From Galaxea fascicularis (taxonomy: Eukaryota; Cnidaria; Anthozoa; Scleractinia; Euphylliidae), in assembly GCA_948470475.1 (NCBI GenBank), contig OX419347.1:7135993-7199992 (forward strand): a stretch of DNA of 64,000 nt, given 5' to 3'. The translations under genes and the position numbers were made by a program. Below the pieces are notes generated by a model. It saw only the letters and a program-made list of their open reading frames with translations. It was not told the DNA's origin and searched no databases. Shown piece after piece: positions 56,178 to 64,000 of this stretch. Positions within the stretch are counted from its first letter, which is position 1, and every line of letters starts with the position of its first letter.

Positions 56178-56456
56178 AGTCAATTTACAGAGATTTTATT
56201 ATGCCCCGTTTGGGTCAATTTACAGAGATTTCATGATGCCCCGTTTGCGTCAATTTACAGAGATTTCATGATGCCCCGTTTGCGTCAATTTACAGAGATT
56301 TTATGATGCCCCGTTTGCGTCAATTTACAGAGATTTCATGATGCCCCGCTTGCGTCAATTTACAGAGATTTTATGATGCCCCGTTTGCGTCAATTTACAG
56401 AGATTTCATGATGCCCCGCTTACGTCAATTTACAGAGATTTTATGATGCCCCGTCA
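56178..56456. repeat. 35-bp tandem array, eight units
   Basis: The unit is GTCAATTTACAGAGATTTYA then TGATGCCCCGTTTGC, repeated eight times with very few differences. It forms part of the right subterminal region of the CACTA-like element. Confidence 0.88.
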
Positions 56457-56751
56457 TTTACAGACATTTTATATTAGAAGCCCACACATTAGAAAATCTT
56501 TGTAAAAGGTAGATTTACAAACATTTTAAACAGATTTTAAAATGTCTGTGAATTCTAAGTCTTTCGTCTCGTTATAGCTCTTAGAATTTTACAGACATTA
56601 TATAAAGATTTCAACAACAAATCTATATGAAATGTCTGTCAAATTAATTTACAGAGATTTCTTTTTTAACTGGCAAAAGAACGAAGTCTGTAAATTCAAG
56701 ATTTATAGACATTTTGTGAAGTCTGTAAACATTCCAGATTTTCCAGTGTGT

Positions 56752-57102
56752 CTGATTTAAGTATAAACAAACTCGTTGGGCAGTCCTCGACACAGATAAA
56801 CCTTCCAGTTGGACAATCTGATCTGATATGATGCTCTTGAGTGGGCAAATTACAAGCACTGACACCGGACGACCTTCAAGTTTCTCACTTTCGGCTATCC
56901 CAAACACTCTAAAAATATCATGCTTTTCCCAAAGCCAGTGGGAAGCACGGCCAGCACATCTTCGCCATTTAGTAAACTAACTATCGCCTGTTTTTGTTCA
57001 CGCTTCAAAAGAACGCTCCTTCCTCTTGTCGCCAAGATCGTTTTCCCCCTTGAAAGCCAAGAATAATAACGCTCTCATTACTGCTTTTTTGAAGTCCGCC
57101 AT
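56752..57102 (-). pseudogene. RecQ-like helicase fragment
   Basis: From an ATG (MADFKKAVMRALLF), then in a shifted frame REQKQAIVSLLNGEDVLAVL leading to the Walker A PTGFGKSMIF (about 56922-56950), then shifted again VSVLVICPLKSIISDQIVQL (motif Ia). RecQ enzymes are ATP-dependent 3'-5' DNA helicases. Two frameshifts and truncation by the CACTA-like element at 56749 show that it is not functional. Confidence 0.6.
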
Positions 57103-57502
57103 GATTCTAGAATGTGTGACAAAGTCTAAAGCGACTGCTGTTTATCAAAGCCTAGCTATTGTTCTCCTGACCAATCAGAAACCCCGTCTGCTGGTGGACG
57201 GGATTCAAATTGTGTCCTGAGAAAGGCCTAGTCTTCCAGCAGGCGGTTTTTCCCTTCCCTCCCCCTACCCCCTCCCTCCATTTTTGCGCTCGCCCGCTCG
57301 TACCCGGGAGCGCGCGTCTCAAAAATCCAAGGTGGCGCCCGATTAGCGAACGGAACGGGTTTTCCGCGATGAAACCCCCAGTAACCGCCTGCAAGCAGGC
57401 TAGCAAAGAACTTGAAAATGGACCGCGCGGTGAACTTAATTTTATTTTTCATTCGGCGAAATCACAACGTATGTACTTACTCATTCGTTTAGAGTCGACA
57501 CG

Positions 57503-58188
57503 GGCATGTACTAAAACCCGAAACACCGAAACGAAACCGCCGGAACGAAACAACCGGAACCACCGGAACCACCGGAACAACCGAAACGAAACCACCGAAA
57601 CAGCCGGAACAACCGAAGCGAAACGAAATTACCGGAAATACAGTTAAAAGGAGTTACATATCGTCCCCAGGTTCTTTTTGCCGCCATAATTTTAACTTAT
57701 TCAGAAAGTCATGAGAAAGTTGTTCCGATTAACCCTCTTCCGATGTTAAATAATTTCACTTAGATTACTAAATTGGAAAAAAGAAAACGTTTTCAGTTTG
57801 AGTACCGTTACGTAAAAACCAATCTTTGCAAAGCTATCCAAATACGTATCCAGAATGAATACAAACATGCTTAATAAACTCACCTTAGTACTCAGGCGAG
57901 CGCTGTGGACCTAGATTATCCATCTCAGTTGACCTGCCGTTATTTGTAGACGAAACATATGTTTCAGTAATCGAAACAGTCTGTTTTAATTTATCACTTT
58001 CGGTACTTTCCGTGTTCTTGTCGTCTTGTTTTTGCGGATGGTTTGATTGTTTCGGTGGTTTCGCTTCGGTTGTTCCGGCTGTTTCGGTGGTTTCGTTTCG
58101 GTTGTTCCGGTGGTTTCGGTGGTTCCGGTGGTTCCGGTTGTTTCGTTCCGGCGGTTTCGTTTCGGTGTTTCGGGTTTTAGTACATGCC
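57503..58188. mobile_element. Mutator-like MITE with 9-bp target duplication
   Basis: Long inverted ends (well over 100 bases) start GGCATGTACTAAAACCCG and consist mostly of ACCGGAAC/ACCGAAAC units. The 9-bp direct repeat GTCGACACG flanks it (57494-57502 and 58189-58197). Long TIRs plus a 9-bp duplication fit Mutator. No gene; the Asn/Arg/Thr-rich translations are by-products of the repeat. Confidence 0.72.
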
Positions 58189-58350
58189 GTCGACACGTTG
58201 TATGTTCGCCCTCAAATTAGGTAGTTTTGGATTTGATTTAATTATTCCCATGGACAGTTTGACGGTCATTCCCTTCTCTTGCAGCGAAAAAAATCTACGA
58301 AGAATTTGACAACGTCTGCACGCTAAATAAGCAGCTTATATTTAACAAAG

Positions 58351-58759
58351 TGTCTAAATGGCCGGCAGCCGGTCAAGGTTGTAAAAACACTAAATGGCCG
58401 GCAGTCCGATTCGGGCTCCCTTTCAAGGGCTTTGTTTTCCTTAGACTTGGTACTTCGGGGAGATTTAGTGTGTTTTAGGTTAGGGATTAGGGCTAGGAGT
58501 CAAGGAATATGGACGTTTGTTATTAGGCTTGAAGATTTTGACCGGCTGCCGGTCATTTAGACGATTTGTACTTTGATAGTTTATATTAATAAAACTGCAT
58601 CGCTTTCTTAACGGTTACTTCGATAGTTAAGTCTGTAAATGTCGTCTTTTGTTGAAAATATCATAAACTGCTCAGTTTTTCTGAATTTGTCAAGGAAATA
58701 TCGGACTGCCGGCCATTTAGTGTTTTTACAACTTTGACCGGCTGCCGGCCATTTAGACA
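58351..58759. mobile_element. TIR element with GGCCGGCAGCCGG motifs
   Basis: Ends TGTCTAAATGGCCGGCAGCC and its complement match for about 60 bases. A third copy of the motif, inverted, lies near 58538-58565. The target duplication is not clear. Confidence 0.6.
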
Positions 58760-59354
58760 CAGCCTATATTTAAATTCAATCGGCAAAATCATAACAGAGA
58801 CAATAATGCAATCGTTTACAGTTTGATACGTCCAGTGTTTGGCAGAGACTAGCTTTGAATTTGATTGAATTCGTCCAATCGAAAGTTTGGCGGTCATTCG
58901 ATTCTCTTGCAGTGTAAATTTTGTAAACAACTTGACAACAACGACATCAGTCGTGCGTAGCAAAATGCACTGGCTTTTGTTTTAAAACTCTTAAGCGGTA
59001 AATCCAGTTTTCGGTCAAGAAAGTAGCTCCAAGTTGAATGTTCCCATCGCTAATTTCACGGTTATTTAATTCTTTTGGTGTGAAAAACTGATTAAACTAA
59101 TCCGAAGCAGGTTGTTGACGGTTATTTAAAAAAAGCAGTGAAATATCAGCAAAATTCCCTCTCAGTCAATATCTCATAATCATAGAAGTTCAGGTAGAGC
59201 CGAAGCAGCTGGCCAGGCAGGATCTCTGACAAATAAATTGCTTCCTTTTTAAAATAACGTCCGCATAGCAGCGCAACATTCACCTCCCTAGAGAGTATTG
59301 TCAAAATTAAGTTGAGGACACACCCTCTGTGCGGCTTGGGTTGGCATGCATAAA
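58760..59354. other. Gene-free stretch
   Basis: No kinase exon or other gene is recognisable. Confidence 0.35.
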
Positions 59355-59419
59355 CACGTGACCAGCCGTAACCAGGGTACTTTCTCGAAGTGGAGAGAGG
59401 ACCCTGGGAACGAGGTTGT
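59355..59419. repeat. Inverted partner of the repeat at 47870-47934
   Basis: Begins CACGTGACCAGCCGTAACCA and ends AACGAGGTTGT. Confidence 0.6.
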
Positions 59420-59551
59420 TCATGTCGTTCTTCTTTGTAACGTCATTCGTGAGTCGCATATTTCTTCAGACCAATCAAACCGTGAAGTTTACACCATGCA
59501 TTGTATAATAGTACATGACGAGACAATTAGGTGAAACAGTATGTTACTCAC

Positions 59552-59637
59552 CACTCAATGTATCAGCAAAAAGTTCTTCAGGTGTATCGCCGTAAAACTG
59601 GGGCACCCCAATCAGGAACTCATACAGAACAAGACGC
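59552..59637 (-). CDS. MAST-like kinase exon, subdomain X
   Basis: Reads LYEFLIGVPQFYGDTPEELF, matching the MAST kinase segment after the WW(A/S)MGII motif. The acceptor is CGCCTACAG, and the donor is GAGTG followed by GTGAGT. The frame requires two leftover bases from the previous exon, but the exon at 60734-60892 leaves one with its best donor, so the junction is unresolved. Confidence 0.75.
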
Positions 59638-59639
59638 CT

Positions 59640-60932
<1,293 letters not shown>

Positions 60933-61565
60933 TTATAAGCCAAAAAATATTTTCACTAGCACGCGATTGGCCTAAACGCATCACGTGACTGAATATGTCC
61001 CAGCTAAAACAGGGGAATCCGGTGATATTCTGCAAATGCGTGTTGGGAAAAATATTTGAAGGAAATAAAGACAGCCTCCTTGGCTTAAAAAATAAGCTCA
61101 GATATTCGTCCTTGGACATTATCAGTTCCTCGGAGCTCACAGTTTTCCTCGAGCTTCGGTCTCAGAACTGTTCGCTTCTCGGAACAGATAATGTCCGCGG
61201 ACAAATATGCGAGCATATTTTCGCGCCAAATGGAGACTATTGTTTATCTGAATACACATTACTAACAACGCACAGATAACATCAAACCGTGATAAGAACA
61301 TGGACTAGAAGGAAGGATAATTTTGCGTTTTATTTGCTTCCAATGTCTTTAAGCACTTCAAAGTACCGTTAAATTTCGCGACAAGGTTCCTTTCATACAG
61401 AACACACGACAAATGTCAAAACAAGGATTTCATTAACTTTGACCAGAAGAAAATTGTTTCCGTACAGGAAACTTGCACGACTTAAAACGCGCACTGAATG
61501 CCGATCGTTCTCCCTCTCAGAAGCTCTTTCTAAGAAAATGCAATATGTAGATCTGAATAACTTAC

Positions 61566-61636
61566 TGTTCATAAGTCCAACCTTGGACAAACCAAAATCA
61601 GTCAGTTTAATGTGGCCCATGGATGTAATCAAAAGA
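61566..61636 (-). CDS. MAST-like kinase exon, DFG motif
   Basis: Reads LLITSMGHIKLTDFGLSKVG with the metal-binding Asp in DFG. Acceptor TTTTGTGTTCCAG, donor GTAAGT. It joins the HRD exon through a split AAT codon. Confidence 0.88.
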
Positions 61637-61727
61637 CTGGAACACAAAACAAAGATAGTTTCTGATGCTTAGACAAGATACCTTCGCTACGATTTTGCTC
61701 TCAATAAAAGGCAACTAACTCATATTA

Positions 61728-61890
61728 GGATAATTTCAGAGCTGAACAGAGTTTCCAGAAATCTGATTGGTTGAGCGATTCCTTGTATGAAAAACAAAAT
61801 GGCGGGGCCCCAACAGGCGCATGTGACATTTACAACGGAAATGTGTTGATTACCTGTTTATCTTTTGTTCAGCTCTGAAGTTATACTTAA
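61728..61890. mobile_element. Short MITE-like inverted repeat in the kinase intron
   Basis: ATAATTTCAGAGCTGAACA and its complement TGTTCAGCTCTGAAGTTAT lie about 120 bases apart. The target duplication was not resolved. Confidence 0.4.
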
Positions 61891-62394
61891 ACAATTGTTC
61901 ATCTTAGGCACACTAAATACTGTCCAATAAACCACACGACATTATTCGAAAATATTCACTTCGCCTTTGGTGAATGATTGTTAAATAGATCTCGTATACT
62001 GTCGAACCTTCGTTTGTGGACACCTCTCGTAACTGGACACTAACATAACACAGTCCCGGTGATTTCTCCACTGCAACCCTACATTTGTAAGGTCTTCTGT
62101 AAGCGGACACCTATGCGTATCTCAAGGGTGTCTGCTTTTGGCAAGTTTGAGTGTATACTCGTGGAATTTACACTTACACCCGGGGTTGGTACCGGACGGA
62201 GGTTGTGTTCGTACGACAGACGTCCGCTAACACAAGTTCCAAATGTAGAGTTTCAGTAGAGAAATCATCAGGACCGTAGTTTGTAGGGCTCCGCTTACGC
62301 GAGTCTTCCGCAAGATTCGACTGTACCATGCAATAGCACTTAAAATTCACTGAACTCTTTACGATCAAATCAGTGACCCTGGAAAGGGTTACTG

Positions 62395-62480
62395 CTATTG
62401 CTACTGCCGCCACTGCAGTTGCTACTGCAGCAGCTGCTGCTGCTACTGCTGCCACTCCGACTGACACAGCTGCTGTTATT
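62395..62480. repeat. Imperfect CTG/ACT trinucleotide tract
   Basis: Runs of GCTGCTGCTGCTACTGCTGC and related triplets lie in a kinase intron. The minus-strand Ala/Val-rich translation is an artefact. Confidence 0.7.
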
Positions 62481-62540
62481 GCTACGATGCTAAAAAGGAC
62501 TCAACGTATATAAAAAGAAGACTGCAAAACTAAAACTCAC

Positions 62541-62621
62541 TTGTCTGGCTTTACATCTCGATGTATGATTCCATAGCTGTGTAAATACTCAACAGCAAGT
62601 AGAGTCTCTGCTATGTACGAC
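62541..62621 (-). CDS. MAST-like kinase exon, catalytic loop
   Basis: Reads [15 protein letters not shown] and then IIHRDVKPD with the catalytic Asp of HRD. It is 81 bases, with acceptor TTTTGTTACAG and donor GTGAGT. It joins both neighbours in phase. Confidence 0.9.
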
Positions 62622-62710
62622 CTGTAACAAAACAAAACAAAAACGCGTTCAGAGATATTCGTTTATCAGTCAAATGTGCCCATCATGCACAGCATCCATG
62701 AGGTCTCAGA

Positions 62711-63460
62711 GGCCGGTTGCATAAAAGTTGCTCTTACGACCAGCTCTTCCGTGCGACTGCCTTCAAGGCTAGTAGCCTTACGTCTGACTTTGTTAGGCCC
62801 CATCTACGTCGGACGTGCGCCAGGCGTTCACGACCGTTGCACCAGCAAGACGTTCGCAGGCACTAATTAGGTGAGACGTACATGTGCAACGTCGGTTGCG
62901 GTATACTTGTTTATTTTGTTTACATATTGTGGAGTCATTTCAGCTTCTTTCCAAACTAAAATGGCTTAGGCAGATATACCGCGAAGCCGAAGGAGGTGCT
63001 TTCCGGATGCTGAAATACGCAAATCAATAGCTGATTTCCCAAAAGAAAAATATGCTATTACAAAGACTTCATTACGGGCACAAACCAGCTATAGAAAAAA
63101 CCGTGGGCGGAAATGACGGAATCGATCAATTCATGAGCGGTTGATGTCAAGCGGACAGTTGAAGAGCTGGAAAAGAAGTGGAAACATCGGTTAGCGAAAG
63201 CTAGAAAAGATAAAATTGCACAGAAGCACCCGCACACAGGAGAAACGCCATACGCGCTACTTTGAAACGTGTGAAATGTAGTCAATGACGCCGATAAAGA
63301 CGACCTCACGGCCAGCTTACGCCTGCCTCCTACCTGGTCTAAATTGTAGTCTCGAGTAACGTCAGACGCTCTAACATGTGCAACCGACGTAAATTACACG
63401 CCTGAGTGAACTTCTAAAGTTAGCTCTTAGAGGGTGTGACCCTTTTATGCAACCGACCCC
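62711..63460. mobile_element. Decayed TIR element with Myb/SANT-like remnant
   Basis: Ends GGCCGGTTGCATAAAAG and complement GGGGTCGGTTGCATAAAAG are inverted repeats. Inside, a plus-strand stretch reads RTVEELEKKWKHRLAKARKD (about 63140-63210), like the Myb/SANT-type DNA-binding proteins that accompany Harbinger transposases. Stops and frame breaks surround it. Confidence 0.45.
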
Positions 63461-63517
63461 TGGTGTCATCACAGCAACATCAAGATGTAATGTAATGAAA
63501 AACAACTCGAGTCACAC

Positions 63518-63696
63518 CTGGCCAAATCCATGGGTAGAGGCCCCATATTCTTCAGTAGTGAAGCGCAATCGCCTCCTTCGACATATTCCATCACCATACA
63601 CAGATGCTTCTTTGTCTCAAAACTACACCACATTCCAAACACAAATGGATTCTCGGCAAACGTTAAGATGTCTCTTTCCGCAAACACTTGTTGCAC
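63518..63696 (-). CDS. MAST-like kinase exon, alpha-C helix and hinge
   Basis: Reads [20 protein letters not shown], then [20 protein letters not shown] and [11 protein letters not shown]. It holds the alpha-C Glu (AERD) and the hinge MEYVEGGD. Donor GTGTGA, acceptor TTTGTCCCAAAG. Confidence 0.9.
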
Positions 63697-63843
63697 CTTT
63701 GGGACAAAGTTAGAAAATGAAATATTAGACACTGAGACCAGCAAAAGTTAGCGTGCTAGCAGTCTCTTTCCAGACAATCAAGAACGCAAGCCTTTGCAAC
63801 TGACGTTGATCAAAACACTAGAATACAGAGTAAGACATTGTAC

Positions 63844-63931
63844 CTGATTTCTGTGTAGCATCAGCTGTTTGTTCATTTTCTTCATTGCAAACCTCATCTG
63901 TGTTTGCTTGTGTCTCACCAAATAAACAGCT
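63844..63931 (-). CDS. MAST-like kinase exon with the ATP-binding lysine
   Basis: MAST kinases are microtubule-associated Ser/Thr kinases of the AGC group. This exon reads AVYLVRHKQTQMRFAMKKMN and then KQLMLHRNQ; the Lys in FAMKK is the beta-3 ATP-binding residue. It starts after the acceptor CATATTTCAG and ends at GTACAA. With the exons at 63518, 62541, 61566, 60734 and 59552 it gives most of a kinase domain. The glycine loop and the upstream DUF1908-type region would lie beyond the right edge. The PDZ domain and C-terminus are not seen. Overall identification as a MAST-family kinase is firm; which paralogue is unknown. Confidence 0.87.
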
Positions 63932-64000
63932 CTGAAATATGATCATCAACCCCAAACCATTAATACAAGCATAACCTACAAAACGTGGATTCCCTGAACA

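Larger units (their letters stand above)
48542..56748. mobile_element. CACTA-like (EnSpm/CMC) TIR element, 8.2 kb
   Basis: Both ends start CACTGGAAAA and stay alike for about 38 bases, up to GTTTACAGACTTCAC. TGT stands on each side (48539-48541, 56749-56751). Subterminal regions on both sides are full of CTGTAAAT/ATTTACAG motifs, as is typical of CACTA elements. I see no CACTA transposase. The interior holds a nested TIR element, a LINE remnant and a spliced gene. The element interrupts a RecQ-like fragment on the right. Confidence 0.6.

Noticed and set aside
57210..58196. Asn/Arg/Thr-rich open frames on both strands
   Set aside because: They come from the ACCGGA satellite in the Mutator-like TIRs.
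61393..61535. Extension of the DFG kinase exon further downstream
   Set aside because: A clear donor at 61565 ends the exon; the remainder is intron sequence.

Overview
The window is eukaryotic nuclear DNA. Genes are sparse and cut by introns, there are no operons, introns carry GT/AG borders with pyrimidine-rich 3' ends, and transposable elements are very dense and often nested. The repeat types seen (a tRNA-derived SINE ending in CTCTTTAAATAAAG, TIR elements rich in GACGACGG/CAACGAGAACG, Ty3/Gypsy elements, a Helitron of the animal Helentron type with OTU and endonuclease domains) and the MAST-type kinase fit a metazoan, most likely an anthozoan cnidarian such as a stony coral. The phylum is an inference from familiarity with such repeats, not a computed result.

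Left part (1-13 kb). A minus-strand gene for a PA14-domain protein (fibrocystin-L-like) is split by a full-length Ty3/Gypsy element (3726-8275) with 157-bp LTRs that I read as identical and a 5-bp target duplication. The insertion lies exactly on the last five bases of an exon, next to its splice donor, and the next exon carries a frameshift, so this gene copy looks dead. Around it are several TIR/MITE elements with readable target duplications (TTA, AAT, ATT, TA) and a tRNA-derived SINE.

Middle left (13-31 kb). Two head-to-tail copies (A and B) of a roughly 2.7-kb element with hairpin ends and no recognisable gene are followed by gene-poor DNA, a broken Kelch-repeat fragment, tandem copies of a gene 3' end, and a spliced RPA-like OB-fold gene on the minus strand.

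Centre (30.9-46.6 kb). A Helentron on the minus strand encodes, in order, a basic N-terminal region, a 2A-like ribosome-skipping motif, an OTU protease domain, a 20-residue repeat array, a zinc-finger region, the HUH Rep domain, a PIF1-type helicase and an EEP endonuclease. It is inactivated by one nonsense codon, a 16-bp duplication and other frameshifts, and by two nested insertions: a second Ty3/Gypsy element (itself carrying an hAT-like MITE in its integrase region) and copy C of the hairpin-ended element. Upstream of the coding region is an array of short hairpins with TTCG loops.

Right part (46.6-64 kb). An 8.2-kb CACTA-like TIR element (48542-56748) with subterminal repeats contains a smaller TIR element, a LINE remnant and a spliced gene I do not recognise; it sits in a RecQ-like helicase fragment. 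A Mutator-like MITE with a 9-bp target duplication and other TIR elements follow. From 59.5 kb to the right edge run six minus-strand exons of a MAST-family protein kinase, from the catalytic lysine exon at the right edge to subdomain X at the left; five splice in consistent phase and the last junction does not fit.
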